This document shows, one piece after another, positions 23,251 through 32,043 of a DNA stretch of 64,000 nt. Made by a program: the position numbers and the translations under genes. The notes beneath the pieces were generated by a model, which was given only the letters and a program-made list of their open reading frames with translations, was not told the origin of the DNA and did not search any database. How positions within the stretch are numbered: position 1 is the first letter of the stretch; each line of letters opens with the position of its first letter. Source of the stretch: CAXSEF01 sp050920955. GTDB lineage: Bacteria; Pseudomonadota; Alphaproteobacteria; Acetobacterales; Acetobacteraceae. The DNA is taken from assembly GCA_050920955.1 (NCBI GenBank), contig JBPBQS010000159.1:1-64000 (forward strand), given 5' to 3'.

Positions 23251-24672
23251 CGCCGCCGCGAGCGCCCCCGCGACGTGCCCGAGCAGGTCCTCGGCCAGCA
23301 TCCCCTGCCCCGCCAGCGCGCCGGCGCGCCCGTGCAGCCAGACCGCGGCGCAGGCGGCCTCGAAGCGCGCCATCCCCTGCCCCAGCAGCGACGCCGCGAG
23401 CCCGGCCAGCACGTCGCCCGACCCGGCCGTCGCGAGCCACGGCGGCGCGCTGTCGTTGACCGCGACGCGGCCGTCCGGGCTGGCGACGATCGTGTCGCTG
23501 CCCTTGAGCAGGACCACGGCGCCGGTGAGCGCGGCGGCGGCGCGCACGGCGGCGACGCGGTCGGGGCCGGGGGCGCCGAACACGCGGGCGAACTCGCCGG
23601 CGTGGGGGGTGAGCAGGGCTGCGCCGCGCAGGCGCTCGGGGTGGCCGGCGCAGGCGGCGAGCGCGTCGGCGTCCACCACGACCTCGCGCCCGGCGGGGAG
23701 CAGCAGCGGCAGGGCGCGTGCGGCCTCGTCGTGGCCGAGGCCGGGGCCGCACACCCAGGCGTTGCGGCGGCGGTCGGCGAGCAGCTCCGGCAGCGCGGCC
23801 TCGCTGACGATCAGGCCGGGCGGGCCGGCGCGGTAGACGTCGGCGCTGCCGCTCGCGGCCAGGGTGACCAGGCCGGCGCCGCCGTGCCGCGCGGCGCCGG
23901 CGGCCAGGCGGGCGGCCCCGGTCATCGCGGCGCCGCCGAGCACGGTGACGTGGCCGCGGGTGTACTTGTGGTCCTCCGCGCCGAGGACGGGGACGCGCCA
24001 CAGGCCGGGGGCGTTGCGCCAGGCGCGCGGGCCCTCGGCGAGCGCGGCCTCGAGGGCGGCGCCGGGCATGCCGATGTCGGCGACGTGCAGCGTGCCGCAC
24101 AGGGCGCGGCCGGGCAGCAGCAGGTGGCCGGGCTTGGCGCGCACGAAGGTCACGGTGCGCCAGGCGGGCGCGACCCGGCCGCGCGGCTGCCCGGTCGCGC
24201 CGTCCAGGCCGCTCGGCACGTCGACGGCGAGCACGCGCCGGGCGGCGGCCAGGGTGTCGGACACGGCGGCGTCGAGGTCGCGCGACAGACCGGCGCCGAA
24301 CACCGCGTCGATCACCAGCCCGGCGCGGCCCGACTCCGCGGGCGAGAACGGCACGACCGGGCCACGCCACCGGGCGGCTGCCTGCGCTGCGTCGCTGCCG
24401 GGCGCGGGCGGGGCGAGCACGGCGACGGCCACCGGCCAGCCGGCGCGGGCGAGGAGGCGCGCGGCCACGTACCCGTCGCCGCCGTTGCTGCCGGGGCCGC
24501 ACAGCACCAGCGTCGGGCACGGGCGGGCGGCGGCCATCGCCACGCGGGCGACGGCGCGCCCGGCGGCCGCCATCAGCGCGGTGACGGGGGCGCCGTGCGC
24601 GGGGGCGAGGCGGTCGGCGCGGCCCATCTGCGCCGGCGTGGGCAGGGCGAGTGCGAAGGCGGGGTCGTTCAT
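23188..24672 (-). CDS. nnr: Bifunctional NAD(P)H-hydrate epimerase and ADP-dependent dehydratase
   Basis: Metabolite-repair enzyme that epimerises and dehydrates damaged NADHX/NADPHX. The 494-residue product has an N-terminal YjeF-type Rossmann domain (CGPGSNGGDGYVAARLLA, VIDAVFGAGL, AVDVPSGLDG). A C-terminal ribokinase-like domain follows, with GGAAMTGAARLAAGAA, LTPHAGEFARVFG, LLKGSDTIVASPDGR and the nucleotide-binding NDSAPPWLATAGSGDVLAGL. The final 20 or so residues (QGQGAALDPPGAAPLD) are translated from the right arm of element E8, and the stop lies beyond it. The native end was probably around the AGALAAAR helix. Confidence 0.93.
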   Translation of the reverse strand: MNDPAFALALPTPAQMGRADRLAPAHGAPVTALMAAAGRAVARVAMAAARPCPTLVLCGPGSNGGDGYVAARLLARAGWPVAVAVLAPPAPGSDAAQAAARWRGPVVPFSPAESGRAGLVIDAVFGAGLSRDLDAAVSDTLAAARRVLAVDVPSGLDGATGQPRGRVAPAWRTVTFVRAKPGHLLLPGRALCGTLHVADIGMPGAALEAALAEGPRAWRNAPGLWRVPVLGAEDHKYTRGHVTVLGGAAMTGAARLAAGAARHGGAGLVTLAASGSADVYRAGPPGLIVSEAALPELLADRRRNAWVCGPGLGHDEAARALPLLLPAGREVVVDADALAACAGHPERLRGAALLTPHAGEFARVFGAPGPDRVAAVRAAAALTGAVVLLKGSDTIVASPDGRVAVNDSAPPWLATAGSGDVLAGLAASLLGQGMARFEAACAAVWLHGRAGALAGQGMLAEDLLGHVAGALAAARQGQGAALDPPGAAPLDRRT

Positions 24673-24761
24673 TTCGTCCTCGTGCGGCGCCCGTGGGCAG
24701 GGCAGCGTATCATGGCGGCGGCGCGCGGGCCCGGCGGGCGTGCGGCAGGGGGAGAGCTCCG

Positions 24762-25409
24762 ATGGCGGTGGTGGTGGCGGTGGCCCAGCAGAAGGGCGGC
24801 GCCGGCAAGACGACGCTGGTGGCGAACCTGGCGGCGGCGTGGGCGGGAACGCGTCGCGTGGGGGTGATCGACATCGACCCGCAGCACTCGCTGGCGCGCT
24901 GGCACGCGCTGCGCGCCGCGCACGTGCCGAAGCGGCGCGACGCGCGGCCGCTGCCCGCGGTGCTGTGCTCGGACGCGGCGGGGTGGAAGCTCGCCAACGA
25001 GCTGGAGCGCATGGCGCGCGCGGCGGACGTCATCCTGGTGGACAGCGCGCCGCAGGTCGACGCCGACGCGCGGCGCGCGATCCGGGGGGCGGCGCTGGTG
25101 CTGGTGCCGGTGCAGCCGAGCCTGCCGGACTTGTGGGCGGCGGAGGGCACGATGGCGCTGGCGGCGGCCGAGAGGCGCCCGGCGCGGCTGGTGATGAACC
25201 GCGCGCCGCAGCGCTCGCGGCTGCGCACCACGGTCGAGGCGGAGGCGGCGCGTCGGGGATGGGCGCTGCTGCCGGCGGCGCTGGGCAGCCGCTCCGCCTA
25301 TGCGCAGGCCTTCGCGCAGGGTATGGGCGTGAGCGAGACCAGCCCCGGCTCCGCAGCCTGCGTCGAGCTGCTGGCGCTGGTCGCCGCCATCGAGGAGATC
25401 CTGCCGTGA
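24762..25409 (+). CDS. Orphan ParA-family ATPase
   Basis: Deviant-Walker ATPase of 215 residues. The N-terminal AVAQQKGGAGKTTLVANLA has the signature lysine of the ParA/MinD class, followed by GVIDIDPQHSLARWH and VILVDSAPQVDADARRAI. The family normally positions plasmids, chromosome origins or large complexes on nucleoid or membrane. No ParB or parS-like array is adjacent, so partition of this locus is not indicated; an orphan positioning role is inferred. A purine-rich site (GGGGGAGAG) precedes the ATG. Its stop overlaps the next gene by 4 bp. It is divergent from the nnr gene with 89 bp between. Confidence 0.88.
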   Translation: MAVVVAVAQQKGGAGKTTLVANLAAAWAGTRRVGVIDIDPQHSLARWHALRAAHVPKRRDARPLPAVLCSDAAGWKLANELERMARAADVILVDSAPQVDADARRAIRGAALVLVPVQPSLPDLWAAEGTMALAAAERRPARLVMNRAPQRSRLRTTVEAEAARRGWALLPAALGSRSAYAQAFAQGMGVSETSPGSAACVELLALVAAIEEILP

Positions 25410-25885
25410 CCCCTGCGAGCCCGTCCGTTCTCTGGGGCCTGGTGCTTGCCGTGCACCTCGTCTCGATGGCCGCCTGGGTGGGCGGGACGATCTACGCGCT
25501 GGTGGTGGTGCGCAAGGCGCTCGCCGTGCTCGACCCCGCGCCGCGCCTGCAGGTGCACCTGATCACGCTGCGCCGCTTCTTCCTGGTGCTGTGGCACGCG
25601 GTCGTGCTGTCGGTGCTGACGGGCTACGCGATGGTGCTGGGCGCGTACGGCGGGTTCGCGCACCTGCACTGGTCGATCAACGTGATGAACCTGCTGGGCC
25701 TGCTGATGACGGCGGTGTTCCTCTACCTGTTCTTCGGGCCGTACCGGAAGCTGCGCCGGGCGATCCGGCCGACGCCGGAGCTGCTGGGCCGGGTGCGGAC
25801 GCTGTTCGCGGTCAACCTCGCGCTCGGGCTGGCGGTGGTCGTGGTCGCCTCGATCGGCGCGGGGCTGCCGGCGATCGGGCAGTAG
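25406..25885 (+). CDS. Four-helix integral membrane protein, CopD-like
   Basis: The 159-residue protein has four strongly hydrophobic segments. The first reads LVLAVHLVSMAAWVGGTIYAL; the His-x(6)-W-x-G spacing recalls CopD and related four-helix membrane proteins that bind haem or copper. A second histidine lies in LWHAVVLSVLTGYAM and a third in FAHLHW. Family assignment is tentative and metal binding is inferred only from these histidines. The GTG start lies in the ParA gene stop (4-bp overlap), so the two are probably co-translated. Confidence 0.65.
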   Translation: MTPASPSVLWGLVLAVHLVSMAAWVGGTIYALVVVRKALAVLDPAPRLQVHLITLRRFFLVLWHAVVLSVLTGYAMVLGAYGGFAHLHWSINVMNLLGLLMTAVFLYLFFGPYRKLRRAIRPTPELLGRVRTLFAVNLALGLAVVVVASIGAGLPAIGQ

Positions 25886-25969
25886 CCGCCGGACCGCCGC
25901 GCCTTAACCCGGCGGAAACCGCGGCGGCGCATGGTGGGGGCCCGTCGATGCCCAGGCGAGTTCCCGCTC

Positions 25970-27088
<1,119 letters not shown>

Positions 27089-27101
27089 GCACGGCGCCGC
27101 G

Positions 27102-28361
27102 TCACGCCGCGCAGAGCACCTCCCGCACCGCCGCGGTCAGCGCGTCGATCTCGCCGGCGTCCAGCGTGAAGGCCGGCGTGAGGTAGACGATGCGGCCGAA
27201 CGGGCGCAGCCACACGCCCGCCGCGACGAAGCGCTGCCGCAGCGTGTCCAGGTCCGCGGTGCCGGCCTCGCCCGGCGCGTGCTCCAGCTCCACCACGCCG
27301 ATCGCGCCCAGCACGCGCACGTCGCGCACGTTCCCGAGCGCCCGGCACGGCTCCAGCCCGCGCGACAGCGCCGCCGACAGCGACGCGACCTGCGCCAGCC
27401 GCGGCTCCTCGTCGAACAGCGCCAGGGAGGCGAGCGCCGCGGCGCACGCCAGCGGGTTCGCCATGTACGTCGGCCCGTGCATGAGCGCAGCACCCGCGTC
27501 GTCGGACCAGAACGCCGCGAACACCTCGGCCGAGGCCACCGTCGCGGCCAGCGGCAGCGTGCCCCCGGTTAGCGCCTTGGACAGCGTCACGATGTCAGGC
27601 GCCACCCCCGCCGCCTGGCAGGCGAACATCGCCCCGGTGCGGCCGAACCCCGTGAAGATCTCGTCGGCGATCAGCAGCACGCCGTGCCGGTCGGCGAGCC
27701 TGCGCACCCGTCGCAGCGTGTCGGCCGCGTGGAACACCATCCCGCCCGCGCCCTGCACCAGCGGCTCGACCAGGATCGCCGCGACCTCGTGCGCGTGGCG
27801 GCCGAGCAGCGCGTCGAGCGCCGCCTCCGACGCGTCGTCGCGCGGCAGCTCCGCCGTGATCTGCGCGGGCAGCACGCCGGCGAAGCGCGCGTGCATCCCC
27901 CCGTCCGGGTCGCAGACCGACATCGTGGCGAAGGTGTCGCCGTGGTAGCCGTCGCGGAACGACACGAACCGCGTGCGCCGCCGCCCCCGGTTCAGGCTCG
28001 CTTGCACCGCCATCTTCATCGCGACCTCGACGGCCACCGAGCCCGACTCGGTGAAGAACACGCGCTCCAGCCGCGGCGCGCCCTCCGACAGCATCCCGAC
28101 CAGCCGCTCGGCGAGCGCCAGCGCCGGCTCGTGCACCAGGCCCGCGAACATCACGTGCGGCATGCGGTCGAGCTGCCGGCGCACGGCGTCGGCGATGCGC
28201 GGGTGGTTGTAGCCGTGGCACGCGGTCCACCACGACGCGATGCCGTCGAGCAGCACGCGGCCGTCGGCCAGCTCGATCCGCGCGCCCTCTGTGCGGACGA
28301 CGCGGAGCGGGGCGGGCGCGGTCTTCATCTGCGTGTAGGGGAGCCAGAGGCAACCGCTCAT
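27102..28361 (-). CDS. bioA: Adenosylmethionine-8-amino-7-oxononanoate aminotransferase
   Basis: PLP enzyme that converts KAPA to DAPA with S-adenosylmethionine as amino donor, the third of the four late steps of biotin synthesis. The 419-residue product has the class III features: WLPYTQM near the N-terminus, GIASWWTACHGYNHP, FTESGSVAVEVAMKMA, LIADEIFTGFGRTG and the PLP lysine in VTLSKALTGGTLPLA. ATG at 28361 is used; a TTG two codons upstream is in element E9. It lies downstream of bioB on the minus strand with E9 between, so expression from a shared transcript would have to pass that element. Confidence 0.96.
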   Translation of the reverse strand: MSGCLWLPYTQMKTAPAPLRVVRTEGARIELADGRVLLDGIASWWTACHGYNHPRIADAVRRQLDRMPHVMFAGLVHEPALALAERLVGMLSEGAPRLERVFFTESGSVAVEVAMKMAVQASLNRGRRRTRFVSFRDGYHGDTFATMSVCDPDGGMHARFAGVLPAQITAELPRDDASEAALDALLGRHAHEVAAILVEPLVQGAGGMVFHAADTLRRVRRLADRHGVLLIADEIFTGFGRTGAMFACQAAGVAPDIVTLSKALTGGTLPLAATVASAEVFAAFWSDDAGAALMHGPTYMANPLACAAALASLALFDEEPRLAQVASLSAALSRGLEPCRALGNVRDVRVLGAIGVVELEHAPGEAGTADLDTLRQRFVAAGVWLRPFGRIVYLTPAFTLDAGEIDALTAAVREVLCAA

Positions 28362-28364
28362 CGG

Positions 28365-28490
28365 CAAGCAAGGTCGGGCTCTGCCCGAACCCGCAAAGGG
28401 TCCGAGGACCCTTTGATCCCATTACTTAAGTGAAGCCATCCAAGGGGCTTCCCTTGGCGGAGTTTGAGGCAGCGCCTCAACCTTGCTTCC
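28365..28490. repeat. Hairpin element E9 (two arms, inside the bioB-bioA unit)
   Basis: Full element. Left arm: TCGGGC-TCT-GCCCGA, ACCCGC linker, AAAGGGTCC-GA-GGACCCTTT. The core is ATTACTTAAGTGAAG. Right arm: CCAAGGG-GCTT-CCCTTGG, GCGGAGT linker, TTGAGGC-AGC-GCCTCAA, ending CCTTGCTTCC. It occupies the whole space between the bioB stop and the bioA start, leaving no separate ribosome site for bioA. Confidence 0.93.
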
Positions 28491-28491
28491 T

Positions 28492-29466
28492 TCACCCGGC
28501 CGTCGGCGTCATGCCCAGCCGCGCGAGGAGCGCCGCGTCGCGGTCCTCCCCCGGGTTCGGCGTGGTGAGCAGGCGGTTGCCGCCGAAGATCGACGCGGCG
28601 CCGGCGAGGAAGCACAGGGCCTGGGTCTCGTCGCTCATGCCCTCGCGGCCGGCGGCGAGGCGGATGGTGGAGTGCGGCATCAGGACGCGGGCGGCGGCGA
28701 TGACGCGCACGAAGCGGATCGGGTCGGTGGCGGGCTGGTCGCCGAGGGGCGTGCCCTCGACGCGGACGAGCATGTTGATGGGCACGCTCTCGGGGTGGCG
28801 CGGCAGGGTGGCGAGGGCGTGGAGGAGGCCGGCCTGGTCGTCCTCGTCCTCGCCCATGCCGACGATGCCGCCGCAGCAGACGTGGACGCCGGCGTCGCGG
28901 ACGTGGCCCAGCGTGTCGAGGCGGTCCTGGTAGGTGCGCGTGGTGATGATGGCGCCGTAGTGCTCGGGCGAGGTGTCGAGGTTGTGGTTGTAGTAGTCCA
29001 GGCCCGCGCCCGCGAGGCGCCGCGCCTGGGGGGCGCTGAGCATGCCCAGCGTGGCGCAGCTCTCCAGGCCGAGGGCGCGCACGCCCTCGACCATCTCGCA
29101 GACCTCGTCGAGCTCGTGGTCCTTGGGCGAGCGCCAGGCGGCGCCCATGCAGAAGCGCGTGGCGCCGGCGTCGCGGGCGGCGCGGGCGGCGCCGAGCACC
29201 TCGGCGACGCGCAGCAGGCGGCTGGCGGGGATGGTGTGCTCGTGGCGCGCGCTCTGCGGGCAGTAGGCGCAGTCCTCGGGGCAGCCGCCGGTCTTGATGG
29301 ACAGCAGGGTCGCGACCTGCACGCGGGTCGGGTCGAAGCGGGCGCGGTGGACGCTCTGCGCCTGGAACATCAGCTCGGGGAACGGCAGGGCGAGGAGTGC
29401 CTGGACCTCGGCGCGGGTCCAGTCGTGGCGGGGCGCCGGGGCATCGTGCAGGGTCGTCACGGACAT
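28492..29466 (-). CDS. bioB: Biotin synthase
   Basis: Radical SAM enzyme that inserts sulfur into dethiobiotin to give biotin. The 324-residue product carries the CxxxCxxC cluster motif in GGCPEDCAYCPQSARH. Further residues that bind SAM and the second iron-sulfur cluster are in RFCMGAAWRSPKD, YYNHNLDTSPEHYGAI and VCCGGIVGMGE, and a late arginine lies in IRLAAGREGMSDE. The ATG at 29466 has GGAGGA 7 bases upstream; the further ATG at 29481 has none. It follows the RTX-like gene on the minus strand across a hairpin terminator. Confidence 0.97.
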   Translation of the reverse strand: MSVTTLHDAPAPRHDWTRAEVQALLALPFPELMFQAQSVHRARFDPTRVQVATLLSIKTGGCPEDCAYCPQSARHEHTIPASRLLRVAEVLGAARAARDAGATRFCMGAAWRSPKDHELDEVCEMVEGVRALGLESCATLGMLSAPQARRLAGAGLDYYNHNLDTSPEHYGAIITTRTYQDRLDTLGHVRDAGVHVCCGGIVGMGEDEDDQAGLLHALATLPRHPESVPINMLVRVEGTPLGDQPATDPIRFVRVIAAARVLMPHSTIRLAAGREGMSDETQALCFLAGAASIFGGNRLLTTPNPGEDRDAALLARLGMTPTAG

Positions 29467-29534
29467 GCGCGGGTCCTCCATCGGCGCCGGCGGCGCGTGG
29501 CGGCTGGTTTGGCCAGCCTGGAGGGCGCAGGCAA

Positions 29535-29560
29535 GGGGGCGCGTGCGGCGACGCGCCCCC
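29535..29560 (-). terminator. Hairpin downstream of the RTX-like gene
   Basis: A 10-bp perfect stem pairs 29535-29544 with 29551-29560 around a six-base loop. It begins 15 bases after the RTX-like stop on the minus strand and before the bioB ribosome site. It would separate the two transcripts. No T-tract is present. Confidence 0.7.
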
Positions 29561-29575
29561 GGACCGGCGCGGCGG

Positions 29576-31792
29576 TCAGCCGACGGTGATCTGCGAAGCG
29601 GACACCTGGGCGCCGTACAGGGTGATCCTGGTGCCGTCGCCGAAGTTCAGGATGGTGCCGAACGCGCCGGTGGCGGCGGTGGACAGGGCGGCGGCGGCCT
29701 GCGGCGGGGTGAAGCCGGACAGGGCGAGGGTGTCGCCGGCCTTGAAGCCGACGATGCCGGCCTGGGCCCCGAGGCCCTGGGTCACGACGTACGTGTCGGC
29801 GCCGGCGCCCGCGAACATCGTGGCGGTGCCGGCGCCGAGGACGACGCGCGTGGGGCCGCCGCCTTCCACGATCAGGGCGTTGCCGCCGGTGGAGAAGGTG
29901 TCGCTGCTGGCGGGCCCGCCGAAGGCCACGCCGCCCTGGGTCATGGCGAAGCTGTTGGTGCCGGTGCCGCCGACCATGGTGTCGCCGCCGCCGGCGCTGC
30001 CGGCGAAGCTGGTGGCCGAGGGGCCGCCGAACATCACCGCGCCCGAGCCCGCGCCGCCCGACAGGGTGGTGTTGCCGCTGCCGGCGACGAGGATGCTGCC
30101 CGTGGCCCCGCCGCCGGTCAGGGTGCTGGCGCCGCTGCCGCCGTAGAGGGTGTCGCTGCCGGTGCCGCCGCCCGCGACGTAGGCGCCGGCGCCCGCGACG
30201 AACACCAGGCTGCCGGCGCCGCCGTTGACCGTGGCGGCGGGGCCGGACGCGTAGACGATGTCCGTGCCGCCGCCGGCGTAGATGGTGTCGGTGCCGCGGC
30301 TGTTGACCACGTCGTTGCCGGCGGCGCTGGCGGCCACGGTGCTGGCGCCGCCGGCGGGGGTGACGAAGGTGGTGCCGGACGCCCCGGCGGTGGTGGCGAC
30401 GCCGGCGGCCGTGGTGGTGCCGGCGGCGCTGGCGCCCGTGTCGCCGGGCGGCGCGATGCCGCCCGCGCCGGTCCCGGCCGTGCCGGTGCCGGTCGTGCCG
30501 GTGCCGGTCGTGCTCGTGCCGGTGCCGTTGTTGCCGGGGGGAGCGGCGACCCCCGCGCCCGTGCCGCTGGCGGGGACGGCGACGCCCGCGTAGGTGCCGA
30601 CCGTGCCGGACCCGGAGGCGGCGTCGTTGGACACGCGGATCACCAGCGGGCCGTCGGGCGAGTTGGCGATGTCCAGCTCGGACAGGTTGGAGAAGGTCGC
30701 GACCGCGGTCGTGCCCTGGGTCGGGTCGAACACCTGGACCAGGGACTGCGCAGTGCCGAAGCGGATCACCGACGGGCCGTGGCCGGACGTGCTCGGCGCC
30801 TCCTCGTCGCCCCAGAGCAGGACGTCGGCGCTGCCGCCGGGGCCCGCGAACACCACGACGTTCTCGTCGTACTGCACGCCCTGCTCGTAGGGCGCCACGT
30901 CGAGCGACAGCGTGCCGCCCGCGGAGGACCCGCCCGCGCCGGACGAGATCAGCGCGCCCAGGTTCACGAACGCGGCGCCGGCGGCGGTCAGCGTCCCGCC
31001 GGCGACCAGCGCGGCCGGCGAGGACGCGGCGCCGGTCGCGGCGGCGAGGAAGGTGGGCGGGAGCACGTTGGCGTAGGTCGTCACCGCGGCCGTGCCGGTG
31101 CCAGACGTGCTGGCGAGCGAGGAGAAGCCGAAGCGGAACTGCGCGTCGAGCAGGCCGTCGAGCAGCGTCGCGGGCGCGCTGCCGCCCAGGTTCGTCACGA
31201 CGTACTGCGGATTGGCCGTCGTGGCGCCGATGGTGGCGGCGTCCTGCGCGGCGCCCAGGGCGTCGGCGGGCGAGGACAGCGCCACGTCGCCCGGGTTGAT
31301 GTTGAGGAACGTCGGGCCGGCCTGCGCCGTGGCGGTGGCGGCCACCGAGGTCGCGTAGTTGATCGTGGCGACGGCGCCGAGGCCGCTGCTCCCGGCGACG
31401 GCCTTGACGAGGTCGGCACTCGCCTGGTCGCCGGCGGCGTCCCCGGACAGCGCGCCGTAGGTGTAGCCGGGGTTGGCGACCAGGTCCGGCCCCTCGAGGA
31501 AGGCCACGGCGCCGGCGTGCCCCGCGTCGATCTGGCGGGCGGCGGCGATCAGGGCGGCGACGCTCTGGCCGGGCGCGAGCACCAGGTCGATGCGCACGCC
31601 CGCGGCAGCGAGGCTGGACAGCGTGCCGATCTGGGCCGCCGTGGTCGCCGTGGCGCGCACGCTGTTCAGGCCGAGCGCGGACAGCTCAGCGCGCAGGGTG
31701 GCCACGGAGTCGTCGGCGGACACGTTCAGGCCGACCTGCGGGTCGAAGGCCGCGGTCGACTGGATGCCATAGCTCTGGAAGGTGTCGCTCAC
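29576..31792 (-). CDS. Large secreted RTX-like protein with degenerate glycosidase-like N-terminal region
   Basis: The 738-residue protein has no N-terminal signal peptide. Residues 15-390 resemble the TIM-barrel region of calcium-binding glycosidase-like proteins (GLNVSADDSVATLRAELSAL, AVAFLEGPDLVANPGYTYG, PQYVVTNLGG). Positions where active relatives carry glutamates (EGPNE, TExG) are changed, so catalysis is doubtful. Residues 405-470 are a Gly/Thr/Pro linker with GTGTTGTG repeats. Residues 485-670 are degenerate RTX-type nonapeptides (GGGTDIVYA, GGTGSDTLYGGSG, GAGADTYVV). The tail (FKAGDTLALSGFTPPQAAAA, then DGTRITLYG) is typical of type I secretion substrates. An exported, calcium-stabilised structural or adhesive role is inferred. 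No type I secretion genes are nearby. Confidence 0.75.
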   Translation of the reverse strand: MSDTFQSYGIQSTAAFDPQVGLNVSADDSVATLRAELSALGLNSVRATATTAAQIGTLSSLAAAGVRIDLVLAPGQSVAALIAAARQIDAGHAGAVAFLEGPDLVANPGYTYGALSGDAAGDQASADLVKAVAGSSGLGAVATINYATSVAATATAQAGPTFLNINPGDVALSSPADALGAAQDAATIGATTANPQYVVTNLGGSAPATLLDGLLDAQFRFGFSSLASTSGTGTAAVTTYANVLPPTFLAAATGAASSPAALVAGGTLTAAGAAFVNLGALISSGAGGSSAGGTLSLDVAPYEQGVQYDENVVVFAGPGGSADVLLWGDEEAPSTSGHGPSVIRFGTAQSLVQVFDPTQGTTAVATFSNLSELDIANSPDGPLVIRVSNDAASGSGTVGTYAGVAVPASGTGAGVAAPPGNNGTGTSTTGTGTTGTGTAGTGAGGIAPPGDTGASAAGTTTAAGVATTAGASGTTFVTPAGGASTVAASAAGNDVVNSRGTDTIYAGGGTDIVYASGPAATVNGGAGSLVFVAGAGAYVAGGGTGSDTLYGGSGASTLTGGGATGSILVAGSGNTTLSGGAGSGAVMFGGPSATSFAGSAGGGDTMVGGTGTNSFAMTQGGVAFGGPASSDTFSTGGNALIVEGGGPTRVVLGAGTATMFAGAGADTYVVTQGLGAQAGIVGFKAGDTLALSGFTPPQAAAALSTAATGAFGTILNFGDGTRITLYGAQVSASQITVG

Positions 31793-31862
31793 GGTGGCTC
31801 CGTCTCGGGTGTGTCGGCCGCGGGCACGTCCTGCGCCTCGAAGCCGTCTGTCGGGATTGTCT

Positions 31863-31914
31863 CAAAATTAATACATGCATCGGCCGCGCAGGGATACATC
31901 ATTCGTTAATTTTG
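31863..31914. promoter_or_regulatory. AT-rich inverted repeat between the RTX-like gene and bioF
   Basis: A perfect 9-bp inverted repeat, CAAAATTAA at 31863-31871 and TTAATTTTG at 31906-31914, is separated by 34 bp containing the palindrome ATGCAT and two ATACAT-like boxes. It lies in the divergent region between two coding starts and is by far the most AT-rich stretch seen in the window. It probably contains one or both promoters and a regulator site. It matches neither the E. coli BirA operator nor the alphaproteobacterial BioR TTATMKATAA pattern. Confidence 0.55.
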
Positions 31915-32043
31915 TTGCACCGCACCACTGCGGCGCGAACATGGCAGGCAGCCCCCGCAATGCAAGGTTGCGCCCCGCGCCGCGATGGGCGACTGCACGC
32001 CGGCCCCGGACTCCCTCGTCCGCCGGCCCGCACGGAGCTCGCG

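Noticed and set aside
28368..28490. Hairpin elements as ordinary rho-independent terminators only
   Set aside because: They lack T-tracts, contain four hairpins with a conserved linker and core, and occur inside likely operons (E9, E14), so simple terminators do not explain them, although termination may be part of the function.
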